DNA from: Chthoniobacter flavus
Lineage (GTDB): Bacteria > Verrucomicrobiota > Verrucomicrobiia > Chthoniobacterales > JACTMZ01
NCBI GenBank assembly: GCA_945870655.1
Contig: CAMBSX010000006.1
Coordinates: 1-34,995 of the forward strand
Direction: 5' to 3'
Length of the DNA: 34,995 bases
Position numbers and translations under genes: made by a program. Positions 18,633 to 27,256 of this stretch are shown one piece after another. How positions within the stretch are numbered: the stretch's first letter is position 1; every line of letters begins with the position of its first letter. The notes beneath the pieces were generated by a model. It did no database searches. It was not told where the DNA came from and saw only the letters and a list, made by a program, of their open reading frames with translations.

Positions 18633-19241
18633 TTACTCGGCAGCCTTCTCACCGGTCACCGCACCTTTGACCGCAGACGCGCCATCACGGACAGCCGCGC
18701 CGGTGGCCTGGGTGGCATCCACTCCGGTCTGGGCTGTGCCTTGGACCGCGGTGGCCGCGGTGCCTACCGTTCCGCCCACCGCTCCCGCTGTGGTTCCGAC
18801 GGCTCCTTTGGTGGTGTCGGTTACTGTGCCGACCGCCGCCCCGGTGGTATCAACCGCACCCGTGCTGATCGCTTTGACCGCGTTGCCCGCACCCTCAACA
18901 GGGTTTTTATTGATCAAAGCCTTGCCGGTGTCCAAAACCGTCTCACCCGCCGTTTTGGCGGTATTGCCAACGCCTTCGACCGCCGTCTTGGCGGTGTCGA
19001 GGAGGCCCTTGCCGGCGTCCATGACTGTCCCGCCGGCTTTCTCCGCGGTCCCGGTCACTGCGCCGGTTGCATCCTGACCGGTTTTAGCCGCCAATTCGCC
19101 GGCGGTCGGCTTAGCCTCGGAGGCAGCTTCCTCAGCTTGAACAAGAGAGGCGCCGGTGATCAGCGCGGCACAGCCGATAACGGCGGACAGACGATTGCGG
19201 AAAGGGTGAACTTTACTGGAGTTAGGATAGGACGTTTTCAT
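18633..19241 (-). CDS. Secreted A/G/T/K-rich repetitive (LEA-like/apolipoprotein-like) protein
   Basis: 202 aa, signal peptide (RLSAVIGCAALITGASLVQA), then ...AGELAAKTGQDATGAVTGTAEKAGGTVMDAGKGLLDTAKTAVEGVGNTAKTAGETVLDTGKAL... Confidence 0.7.
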   Translation of the reverse strand: MKTSYPNSSKVHPFRNRLSAVIGCAALITGASLVQAEEAASEAKPTAGELAAKTGQDATGAVTGTAEKAGGTVMDAGKGLLDTAKTAVEGVGNTAKTAGETVLDTGKALINKNPVEGAGNAVKAISTGAVDTTGAAVGTVTDTTKGAVGTTAGAVGGTVGTAATAVQGTAQTGVDATQATGAAVRDGASAVKGAVTGEKAAE

Positions 19242-19253
19242 GATGAAATTCCG

Positions 19254-19281
19254 ATTTTAGAGGACAATGCGGCAGGGTCAA
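19254..19281 (-). promoter_or_regulatory. Candidate sigma70-type promoter for the LEA-like gene
   Basis: Minus strand TTGACC - 16 nt - TAAAAT, immediately upstream of ATG 19241. Confidence 0.5.
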
Positions 19282-19490
19282 CCGTCCGGGACCACTTTTT
19301 CCGGCTTTGCCATGGAGCCTCGGAGACCGTGTCGGGCTACCTGCATCTCTCCCCGTGACCAAGCAATACATTGACCACGAGACCAACGAGCGCACTTAAT
19401 TGGCTTGGTTCTTTGCGGGTGTCGTCACCATCGCCTTCGGATGCGTCCTTGCCTGCCTGACGCGCCTGCCCCTCTCCGCCCAATGATCCC

Positions 19491-20396
19491 ATGAAAGCCG
19501 ATAAACTCGTCAAACGCGCCCGAGAGCTCGCCGCGCCCTTCCGCGTCACCTCCGGACAAAACTTCCGGCTCAAGGACTGCGATCCCGGCAACACGCTGGA
19601 ATTCGACACCAAGGACAAAGAGCGTGCCAAAGAGGCGCTCGCGCAGGGCGTGCAGGCACTGTCGGCCTTGCAGGACAAACTTTACGCCCAGGACCAGTGG
19701 GCCGTGCTGCTTATTTTTCAGGCCATGGACGCGGCGGGCAAAGACGGGGCGATCAAGCACGTGATGTCCGGGGTCAACCCGCAGGGCTGCGAGGTCCACT
19801 CGTTCAAGGCCCCGACCAGCGAGGAACTCGACCACGATTTCCTCTGGCGCTGCAGCAAGAGGGTTCCGGAGCGGGGACGGATCGGCATTTTCAACCGCAG
19901 CTACTACGAAGAAACCCTGGTCGTTCGCGTGCATCCGGAAATTCTCGGGAAACAGAAGATCCCGCGGTCGTTGCTGACCAAGAACATCTGGAGTCAGCGC
20001 TTCGAGGACATCCGCGCCTTCGAGCGCTACCTCGCGCGCAATGGCGTGCTCGTCTGCAAATTCTTCCTCAATGTCTCCAAGGCCGAGCAGAAAAAACGTT
20101 TTCTCGCCCGCATCGACACCCCGGAGAAAAATTGGAAGTTTTCCACCGCGGACTCGCACGAGAGACAATTTTGGAACGACTACCAGCAAGCCTACGAGGA
20201 GACAATCCGGCAGACCGCGACGGAAGAAGCCCCTTGGTATGTGGTCCCGGCCGACAACAAATGGTTCACCCGGGTGGTGGTCGCCGCCGCGGTGATTGAC
20301 GCCCTTGATTCGCTCCGTCTCGGATATCCACAAGTCGGCCCGGGCCAGCGCGCGGAACTGGCCGCGGCCAAGAAGGAGCTGCTGGCGGAGAAGTAG
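19491..20396 (+). CDS. ppk2: Polyphosphate kinase 2 family protein
   Basis: 301 aa; AVLLIFQAMDAAGKDGAIKHVMSGVNPQGCEVHSFKAPTSEELDHDFLWR, RIGIFNRSYYEETLVVRVHPE. Confidence 0.92.
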   Translation: MKADKLVKRARELAAPFRVTSGQNFRLKDCDPGNTLEFDTKDKERAKEALAQGVQALSALQDKLYAQDQWAVLLIFQAMDAAGKDGAIKHVMSGVNPQGCEVHSFKAPTSEELDHDFLWRCSKRVPERGRIGIFNRSYYEETLVVRVHPEILGKQKIPRSLLTKNIWSQRFEDIRAFERYLARNGVLVCKFFLNVSKAEQKKRFLARIDTPEKNWKFSTADSHERQFWNDYQQAYEETIRQTATEEAPWYVVPADNKWFTRVVVAAAVIDALDSLRLGYPQVGPGQRAELAAAKKELLAEK

Positions 20397-20399
20397 CGG

Positions 20400-20816
20400 C
20401 TACTCTCCGATGATTTTTACGAGGACGCGCTTGCGACGCAGGCCGTCGAATTCCCCGTAGAAGATTTGCTCCCAAGGTCCGAAGTCGAGGCGACCGTTAG
20501 TCACTGCCACGACGACTTCACGGCCCATGATGCTGCGCTTGAGATGCGCGTCGGCATTGTCCTCCGCCCCATTGTGGCCGTATTGGCCGTGAGGCTTTTC
20601 CGGGGCGAGTTTTTCCAGCCACTTTTCGAAATCGGCATGCAGCCCGCTTTCGTCGTCATTAATGAACACGCTTGCCGTGATGTGCATGGCGTTGACCAGG
20701 CAAAGTCCTTCGTTGATGCCGCTGACGCGGAGACATTCTCCGATTTGCCGGGTGATATTGAGCAGACCGCGACGGGCGGGGACTTCGAACCAGAGTTCTT
20801 CGCGGTAGGATTTCAT
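20400..20816 (-). CDS. YjbQ family protein (UPF0047)
   Basis: 138 aa; [31 protein letters not shown]...YGHN...[39 protein letters not shown]. Confidence 0.9.
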   Translation of the reverse strand: MKSYREELWFEVPARRGLLNITRQIGECLRVSGINEGLCLVNAMHITASVFINDDESGLHADFEKWLEKLAPEKPHGQYGHNGAEDNADAHLKRSIMGREVVVAVTNGRLDFGPWEQIFYGEFDGLRRKRVLVKIIGE

Positions 20817-20900
20817 AAGGGGGACCGGAGCCGGGGAGGACGGAGGCGACCAAGGGGAAACTGCCCGTTTCGTTGTCTTTGTTTCTTTCCGTTTGAAATG

Positions 20901-22175
20901 TCAGGGCACGGCATAGCGGGCGAATTTGGCTTCCAGCGCGGGCGGAATGTGCGCGGTGACCAGAGCGTCGTCGCCTTCGTAGACAATGGCCACAACGTGG
21001 CCGGCGCGATGCAATTCGGCCAGGGCAAGGCTGGCGCTTTGCGGGATGCGGAATTTCTGGCGGAGGCGCCACGCAGAAAGTTGATTTTGCAGCTCGTCGA
21101 CAAACTGCCCGAGATTTTCCCCCGTTTTCACGGAGACCGCGACGCTTTGCGGATGGCGGGCCAGCGCGGCATCGATCCCTTCGGCATTGGCCAAGCGGTC
21201 GATCTTGTTGAAAACAATGAGGGTGTGTTTGCCGTCGGCCTCGAGTTCGCGAATGACCTCCTCCGTCGCGGCAATGTGCTCCTCCCATTGGGGGTGACTG
21301 AGGTCGACGACGTGGACGAGAAGGTCGGCCGATTGCAACTCTTCGAGCGTAGCCTTGAAGGATTCGATCACCGTGGTGGGCAGTTTCCGGATGAAGCCGA
21401 CTGTATCGGTGAACAGGACCTTCAACTTGTTCGGCAGGACGAATTGCCGTGTGGTCGGGTCAAGCGTGGCAAACAGCTTGTCCTCGGCCAGGACCCCCGC
21501 CTTGGTCAACCGGTTGAGCAGGGACGATTTGCCCGCATTGGTATAGCCGACGATGGCCACGACCGGCCACTGGTGTCGCGCACGACCCTCGCGCTGGATG
21601 GCACGGTGTTTGCGCACCTCTTCAAGGTCTCTTTGCAAGCGCGCGATGCGCTCCTGCACGCGACGGCGGTCGACTTCCAGCTGGGTTTCCCCCGGACCCC
21701 GGGTGCCGATGCCGCCGGTCTGGCGTGAAAGGTGGGTCCACATACGGGTCAGTCGCGGCAGGAGATATTGCAACTGTGCGAGTTCGATTTGCAGGCGGCC
21801 TTCCCGGCTGCGCGCGCGACGCGCGAAGATGTCGAGGATCAGCTGGGTGCGGTCGAGGATCTTCTTCGAGGTGATGTTCTCCAAGTTGCGACCCTGGGCG
21901 GGCGAAAGTTCGTCGTCGAAAATAATCGAGCCGGCGCCGTGTTCCGCGCAGAGCGCACCGACCTCCTCGGCTTTGCCTTTGCCGATGTAGTACGGGGCGG
22001 TCGGGTGTTGCAGCTTTTGCGTGACGGTATCGACCACGCTGGCACCCGCCGTGGCGGCCAGTTCGCGCAATTCGTTGAGAGACTCCTCAAGGTCCCACCT
22101 GCTGACGCCGTCATGTTCGAGTCCGACCAAAATGGTTTTCTCGGTGGCGCGGGGCGGAGGAGTGGCGACGATCAT
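20901..22175 (-). CDS. hflX: GTPase HflX
   Basis: GIGTRGPGETQLEVDRRRVQERI, VAIVGYTNAGKSSLLNRLT, FTDTVGFIRKLP; ATG at 22175 overlaps the miaA stop. Confidence 0.95.
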   Translation of the reverse strand: MIVATPPPRATEKTILVGLEHDGVSRWDLEESLNELRELAATAGASVVDTVTQKLQHPTAPYYIGKGKAEEVGALCAEHGAGSIIFDDELSPAQGRNLENITSKKILDRTQLILDIFARRARSREGRLQIELAQLQYLLPRLTRMWTHLSRQTGGIGTRGPGETQLEVDRRRVQERIARLQRDLEEVRKHRAIQREGRARHQWPVVAIVGYTNAGKSSLLNRLTKAGVLAEDKLFATLDPTTRQFVLPNKLKVLFTDTVGFIRKLPTTVIESFKATLEELQSADLLVHVVDLSHPQWEEHIAATEEVIRELEADGKHTLIVFNKIDRLANAEGIDAALARHPQSVAVSVKTGENLGQFVDELQNQLSAWRLRQKFRIPQSASLALAELHRAGHVVAIVYEGDDALVTAHIPPALEAKFARYAVP

Positions 22176-23086
22176 GGCAGACCAAATTGACGGGCGATGC
22201 GGTCCAGAAAGCCGGGCGTCACGTGGGAAAGATTCTCTTCGGGGAATGTGGATTTGGCCCGGAACCACGTCAACTGCCTTTTGGCGTATTGCCGGGTCGC
22301 GATGGTGACAAGTTCGGCACAAGTGGCACGATCGATCTTGTTTTCGAGCAGAGCGGTGATCTCGCGCCACCCCAGTATCTGACCTGCGGTTCGTCCGGCC
22401 ACGTCGTGCGCGACTCGGACCTCCTCTATGCCGCCGCCGGCCAGACGCGCCGCCACGGCGGTGGCGATGCGGGCGTTGAGCTCGTCGCGGTCGCGGGTCA
22501 GGACCACGCCACGCAGTCCGGGCGGGACTGGTTGCTCGACAAGCAAGCCGGAGGCGGGTTGCCCGGTCTGCAGGGTCAACTCGAGGCGGCGCGCCACACG
22601 ACGGGGGTTGTGCCGGTCGATGACCGACAGGCTGGCCCGGTCGAGTTCACCCAATCGGGCCACCATCTCATCGAGTGTCATGGTCCGCACCTGCTCACGT
22701 ACCGCGGGATCAATGGCGGGAAGGTGCGGCAAACCCGAGATGAGCGCTTGCAGATAGAGTCCGCTCCCGCCCACCACGATAGGAAGTCTGCCGCGGGCAA
22801 CAACGTCCGCAATGGCTTGCCGGGCGAGACCGGCAAAGCGGGCGGCATCCATTTCTTCGGTGTCCGGAATGGATCCGAACAGGTGGTGCGGCACGCGCGC
22901 TTTTTCCGTGGCCGTCGGCTGGGCGCTAAGGACGGGCCATGCGCGGTAAAGTTGGAACGCATCGGCGCAGACGATTTCACCGGCATGCTTCTGGGCGAGG
23001 GAAAGGGCGAATTCCGATTTTCCAACGGACGTCGGACCGGTGACGAAGACAACGTGTCGGAGAATGTTACGGGGTGGTGTGGCCAT
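22172..23086 (-). CDS. miaA: tRNA dimethylallyltransferase
   Basis: VFVTGPTSVGKSEFALSLAQKHAGEIVCADAFQLYR; LPIVVGGSGLYLQALISGL; ATG 23086 (GTG 23092 also possible). Confidence 0.93.
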   Translation of the reverse strand: MATPPRNILRHVVFVTGPTSVGKSEFALSLAQKHAGEIVCADAFQLYRAWPVLSAQPTATEKARVPHHLFGSIPDTEEMDAARFAGLARQAIADVVARGRLPIVVGGSGLYLQALISGLPHLPAIDPAVREQVRTMTLDEMVARLGELDRASLSVIDRHNPRRVARRLELTLQTGQPASGLLVEQPVPPGLRGVVLTRDRDELNARIATAVAARLAGGGIEEVRVAHDVAGRTAGQILGWREITALLENKIDRATCAELVTIATRQYAKRQLTWFRAKSTFPEENLSHVTPGFLDRIARQFGLP

Positions 23087-23184
23087 GGGCACGGGGGCCG
23101 CGGCAAATCAAAAGCAGAAGGGGCATCCCCACGCTTGCCGGTGGCAGGTCTGGCGGCGTGAGGGCCGCGTCCGGCTTACCGGAC

Positions 23185-23226
23185 CGAAAAAGCCACCACG
23201 GGCCGGCCAAGCCGACCCGTGGTGGC
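23185..23226 (-). terminator. Intrinsic terminator downstream of the RRM protein gene
   Basis: Minus strand GCCACCACGGG-TCGGCTTGGCCGG-CCCGTGGTGGC followed by TTTTT; 11-bp perfect stem. Confidence 0.85.
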
Positions 23227-23244
23227 GTGCGGTCAACAAGCTGA

Positions 23245-23892
23245 TCAGAGGTGTGAAGCCGGTTCCTCCGGGGCGGACTCATCGGTAGGCGCGTCCTCGT
23301 TGCGGTCGCGGCCGATGGCGCGATCGGGCGGAAGCTTGGCTCCGCTGACCACGAGCTTGCGGCCCATGTAGTCCTTGTCATGGAGTTCTTCGACGGCGCG
23401 TTTGGCCTCGGAAACGCTGTTCATTTGGATGAAGCCGAAGCCTTTGGAGCGCTGGGTATGCTTGTTCGTGATAACCTCGACATGGGCCACGGTGCCGACG
23501 CCTGAGAACAACTCGAAGAGGTCGCTCTCGGCCGCGTCATAAGACAGGTTGCCGATGTAGAGTCGGGGGGTGGTAACCTCAATGTTTTCCGGTTTGCGGG
23601 ACTCGCGCGGAGCGCGGGCCTCACGCGGTTCGCGTGGCGGTCGCGACTCGCGGGATTCGTCGCGGGGGCGCTCACGACGTTCCGGGCGGTGGTGGCCGTT
23701 GGCGGAAGGTTTAGCCGGCTGCGGCGCGAGGCCGAAGAAGGCTTTGATTTTATCCCACAGACCGGCTGGCTTGCGCGGCTCGCGGGTCACTTTGAAATTG
23801 TCGCCGGAACGCGGCGGACGTGAGGAGGAGGTGCGGGGACGTCCCCCGCGCCGGCGGCGACGGGGACCCGAATCGGAATGAGAAGAGTTCAT
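23245..23892 (-). CDS. RNA-binding protein with RRM domain and Arg-rich disordered N-terminus
   Basis: RLYIGNLSYDAAESDLFELFSGVGTVAHVEVI...RSKGFGFIQM (RNP2/RNP1 motifs); N-term RRRRRGGRPRTSSSRPP..., PRDESRESRPPREPREARAPRESRK; ATG 23892. Confidence 0.88.
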   Translation of the reverse strand: MNSSHSDSGPRRRRRGGRPRTSSSRPPRSGDNFKVTREPRKPAGLWDKIKAFFGLAPQPAKPSANGHHRPERRERPRDESRESRPPREPREARAPRESRKPENIEVTTPRLYIGNLSYDAAESDLFELFSGVGTVAHVEVITNKHTQRSKGFGFIQMNSVSEAKRAVEELHDKDYMGRKLVVSGAKLPPDRAIGRDRNEDAPTDESAPEEPASHL

Positions 23893-24301
23893 TGGGACAA
23901 TGGATATGGCTTGATGGTGTGGACCGCGGGGCGCGCTGTTCGTGCTGGGGATGCTTCCCGCGGAGATGGAACGGAAGCAGCGCCGACATGGCGCCAGCTG
24001 CCCGGGCGGAGCGGACTCCGCAGCCGGATGGCCTTTCCGTGACTTTTCCGGTGACGACAAGAATGCCGCGCTCGAGCCGGTGTATGACCGGCAGATTCAG
24101 CAGGATGTTCCGCAGCACGGACGAGAGGCGCCCGGATGCATAAGTTGCCCGCAGACAAGACGTAACAACAATCATGGCTGTCGTGACCGAAAAGGACCCC
24201 TCCAACGTAAGTCAACCCCTGGGATATGCAATCAAGAAATCGCCGCGCATGACGCGGTCCCGCCAACCACCCGCGGTCGGTCGCGGATGGGCGCCATGGG
24301 A

Positions 24302-24961
24302 CTACTCGTCTCCGTCTGGCATCTCGGCCGGCGGTCCTTTGGGACCTCCCGGGCCGCGAAGTTCACCCGGCGGGAGCCCGAGTTGCTCGAGCAGCGGGGC
24401 GAGATCCGGATTCTGTTTGATGGCCGCGGCTTTCATCGCCTCATGCATGGCCCGACCGGCTTCCCGCCGTGCCTCGGGCGACTCGGCCGCTTTCATTTTC
24501 TCGCGCGCGGCAATCACGGCAGGGTCGGCCTGGGCGGCTTGGCGGGCGGATTTCAATTGCTCCCGCTGTTCGGGGGTCAACGACTCGAAGCGGTCGCGCA
24601 TGCCGCGGGCCCGGTCCCGGGATTGTTTCACTTTTTCCAAAGTGGGGGCGAGGCCCGGATCGGCGGCAAGAATCGCGGCATTCATGGCGTTTTCCAATTG
24701 CTTGTCGACCGCATCGCGCGCCTCCCTGAGCGAACGGACCGTGGGATCGTTTTTCGCCTTGTCGCGGGCCGTGGCGAGGCGCTGTGCGTCTTCGCGGTTC
24801 AGCCCGGCCACGGATTCGCGCGGGCCATCAGGCCTGCCCTGCTTTTTCCCCGGTGGTTTATCGGGACGTTCGGTGGATGTGGGGCTTTGCGCTCGGAGGT
24901 TGCCGGGACCTACGGCAAACAGCGCGGCGCAGAGGACAGCGGAGAGAACGAGTGATTTCAT
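24302..24961 (-). CDS. Secreted helical protein with internal duplication
   Basis: Signal peptide MKSLVLSAVLCAALFAVGPGNLRAQ; LNREDAQRLATARDKAKNDPTV... and LTPEQREQLKSARQAAQADPAV... repeat units; ATG 24961. Confidence 0.65.
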   Translation of the reverse strand: MKSLVLSAVLCAALFAVGPGNLRAQSPTSTERPDKPPGKKQGRPDGPRESVAGLNREDAQRLATARDKAKNDPTVRSLREARDAVDKQLENAMNAAILAADPGLAPTLEKVKQSRDRARGMRDRFESLTPEQREQLKSARQAAQADPAVIAAREKMKAAESPEARREAGRAMHEAMKAAAIKQNPDLAPLLEQLGLPPGELRGPGGPKGPPAEMPDGDE

Positions 24962-24971
24962 AACGAGGGAT

Positions 24972-26327
24972 TCAACCCCCGCTCGTGCCCTCGGTTGCGG
25001 TCTTTCTCGCGGCCGACCAAGGTGCGGGCGCCACCGTCGCGGATTGGAGGAGGGGCAGGACCACGGTGAAAGTCGAACCTTCGCCGGGCGCACTGCGCAC
25101 GGCGACACTGCCGCCATGGGCTTGGATCACATTTTTGACAATGGAGAGCCCGAGTCCCGTGCCTCCGGTTTCTCGCGAGCGGTCTTTGTGCACCCGGTAA
25201 AAGCGCTCGAAAATATGCTCCTGGTCCGCCCGGGGGATTCCGGGTCCGTTGTCGGTCACTTGCACCTCGATATTCGGGCCTGATCGCTCGAGGTGCAGGT
25301 CGACCGCCAGGCCGGGCCGGTTGCCGTATTTGAGCGCGTTTTCAAGGAGGTTGATGAAGACCTGCTCGAGGCGAACGGCATCGGCCTCGAGCGTCAGGTC
25401 CCCACCCGACGTGACGATGCGTACCGTGGCTGCCTGGCTGCGAATCGGCTCGTCGAACTGTTCGACGACATGCTGCAGCAGCGCGCCAAGGTCGATGCGC
25501 TGGACCTCGAGCGGGACAGAACGCGATTCCGCGCGGGATATGACAAGAAGATCATCGACCAAGCGACCGAGACGGTCGGCATGCTTGAACATGACGCCCA
25601 GTGCATTCTCGGCCATGGGCCGGTCATCGAGACCTCCATCGGCCAGCGTTTCGAGATAACCGCTGATAATGGTCAGCGGGGTTCGCAACTCGTGGGAGAC
25701 GTTGGCGACAAATTCCCGGCGCACTTGCTCAAGGCTCTTGATGCGCGTGATGTCGTGCACCACGACCACCGCACCCGGATGATCGGAACCCAGCTCCAGT
25801 GGCGAAATACTCAACTCAAAAATCCGGACGGCACCATCCCGGTCGACGGTGATTTCGCCACGATGCTCTTTGCCCCCCTGCAATCCCAGCTGCACGAGGC
25901 GGTGCATGGCGGCATGACCGAAGGCTTCGACCACGGTCCTCCCGACCGGCGAGCTGGAAAGCTGGAACATGGCCTCGACGCCCCGATTGGCCTGCAGGAG
26001 GCAGAGGCGCCGGTCGACGGTGAAGATACCCTCCGGGATGCTGGCGAGGATAGCATTGAGCTCGGAGCGCTCGCGGTGCGCAGCGCGATCGAGGTCGCGA
26101 GCCTGCCGCGCGATCGCCTCGACGTCGCGCTGCGCCGCGCGCAAACCGGGCGGGAGATCAAGGGTGAGCGGACGAGTCAGCTCGCCGTGGGCCACCCGGC
26201 GCAAGGCGGAGCGCAAGCGGAGAATCCCCGCCAGATAGCGGACGACGAAAAACAAAAGAACGGCCGTCGCGCACAACCCGGCTATCGTCGACCAATTCAA
26301 GGTTCCGTCCCTCCCGTGTTGAAACAA
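24972..26327 (-). CDS. phoR: PhoR-like sensor histidine kinase
   Basis: PAS region (ILASIPEGIFTVDRRLCLLQAN), HisKA FVANVSHELRTPLTIISGYLETL, HATPase VTDNGPGIPRADQEHIFERFYRV...GGTGLGLSIVKNVIQAHGG; next to phoB and the pst locus; start uncertain. Confidence 0.9.
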   Translation of the reverse strand: MFQHGRDGTLNWSTIAGLCATAVLLFFVVRYLAGILRLRSALRRVAHGELTRPLTLDLPPGLRAAQRDVEAIARQARDLDRAAHRERSELNAILASIPEGIFTVDRRLCLLQANRGVEAMFQLSSSPVGRTVVEAFGHAAMHRLVQLGLQGGKEHRGEITVDRDGAVRIFELSISPLELGSDHPGAVVVVHDITRIKSLEQVRREFVANVSHELRTPLTIISGYLETLADGGLDDRPMAENALGVMFKHADRLGRLVDDLLVISRAESRSVPLEVQRIDLGALLQHVVEQFDEPIRSQAATVRIVTSGGDLTLEADAVRLEQVFINLLENALKYGNRPGLAVDLHLERSGPNIEVQVTDNGPGIPRADQEHIFERFYRVHKDRSRETGGTGLGLSIVKNVIQAHGGSVAVRSAPGEGSTFTVVLPLLQSATVAPAPWSAARKTATEGTSGG

Positions 26328-27007
26328 TAACCTTCACCGCGCACCGTGGCGAGACAGTCGGCATGACATCCAAGCTTGGCCCGCAAACGCCGCATGTGCG
26401 TGTCGACCGTACGACTGTCGATCGGATGGCGGTAGCCCCAGACATCGCGGAGCAGATCGACCCGCGCCATCGGTGCACCGCGTTTTTCCATCAGCGTGGC
26501 AAGGAGTTTGAACTCAATAGCCGTCAGGTCGAGGCGCTCGCCTTCGAGGCGCACCTCGAAGATCCCCCGATCGAGTTCGAACAGTCCGAAAGCCAGAATG
26601 TCCCCCGCACTCGGTACGCGGCGGCGGCGCAGGATGCCTTGGACACGAAGAACAAGCTCGCGCGGACTGAAAGGCTTGGCCACATAGTCGTCCGCCCCGA
26701 GCTCGAGGCCGGCAACGCGTTCTTCCGGCTGCGCTTTTGCCGTGAGCATGATAACCGGAATGGCGGTGGTGGCAGCGGCCGCCTTTAACTCCCGGCACAC
26801 CTCCTCCCCGCTCATGGTCGGTAACATGAGGTCGAGCACGATGACATCCGGGGATTCGGCCCGAGCCTGTTCCAGTCCCTGCCGTCCGTCACGGGAGAGA
26901 AGGACGCGGAAGCCCGCTTTGTCCAAATGGTAACGGACCAGCTCCAACATGTCGGCCTCATCCTCGATAACCAGAACGGAAGCCGGGAAGGTCTGGACGG
27001 GTTTCAC
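26297..27007 (-). CDS. phoB: PhoB-like response regulator (GTG start proposed)
   Basis: SVLVIEDEADMLELVRYHLDKAGF, PDVIVLDLMLPTMSGEEVCRELK, winged helix LLRDVWGYRHPIDSRTVDTHMRRLRAKLG; ORF extends upstream to 27115 but GTG 27007 (VKPVQTFPASVLVIED) is more plausible. Confidence 0.88.
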   Translation of the reverse strand: MKPVQTFPASVLVIEDEADMLELVRYHLDKAGFRVLLSRDGRQGLEQARAESPDVIVLDLMLPTMSGEEVCRELKAAAATTAIPVIMLTAKAQPEERVAGLELGADDYVAKPFSPRELVLRVQGILRRRRVPSAGDILAFGLFELDRGIFEVRLEGERLDLTAIEFKLLATLMEKRGAPMARVDLLRDVWGYRHPIDSRTVDTHMRRLRAKLGCHADCLATVRGEGYCFNTGGTEP

Positions 27008-27045
27008 GTCGTGGACGCTAGGAAGCGGGGCTCTCTGCTCAAGAT

Positions 27046-27106
27046 AAAAAAGTGAGCCGCCGGTGATTCCGATCAGAAAACAAGAAAACTGACCGGCCGG
27101 CGGCTC
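27046..27106 (-). terminator. Terminator/attenuator-like hairpin upstream of phoB
   Basis: Minus strand GAGCCGCCGG-CCGGTCAG-TTTTCTTGTTTT-CTGATCGG-AATCA-CCGGCGGCTC-AC-TTTTTT; 10-bp perfect outer stem plus 8-bp inner stem with one G-U, followed by a T6 tract. Confidence 0.75.
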
Positions 27107-27256
27107 TTGGCGCAAACCAAACCGATAAGTCTGACCATGCCTGCCGCCCGGCGTTCAAAAAACTTTTCCCACCAAATTTTCGATATATTTTTATCGAATC
27201 GGGCACTTTGGACGGCTCGCCCTGGTCAAAGGGCTGTGCTAGATTGATGCCCCGCG

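Noticed and set aside
18564-19358. 264-aa plus-strand ORF over the LEA-like gene
   Set aside because: The minus-strand reading has a signal peptide, promoter and terminator; the plus-strand reading lacks these. Low-complexity DNA keeps both strands open
20466-21728. 420-aa plus-strand ORF over yjbQ/hflX
   Set aside because: Antisense artefact; the minus strand encodes clear YjbQ and HflX
27240-27245. Extended -10 (TGCTAGATT) before the L,D-transpeptidase
   Set aside because: No matching -35 at proper spacing; too weak to list as a promoter
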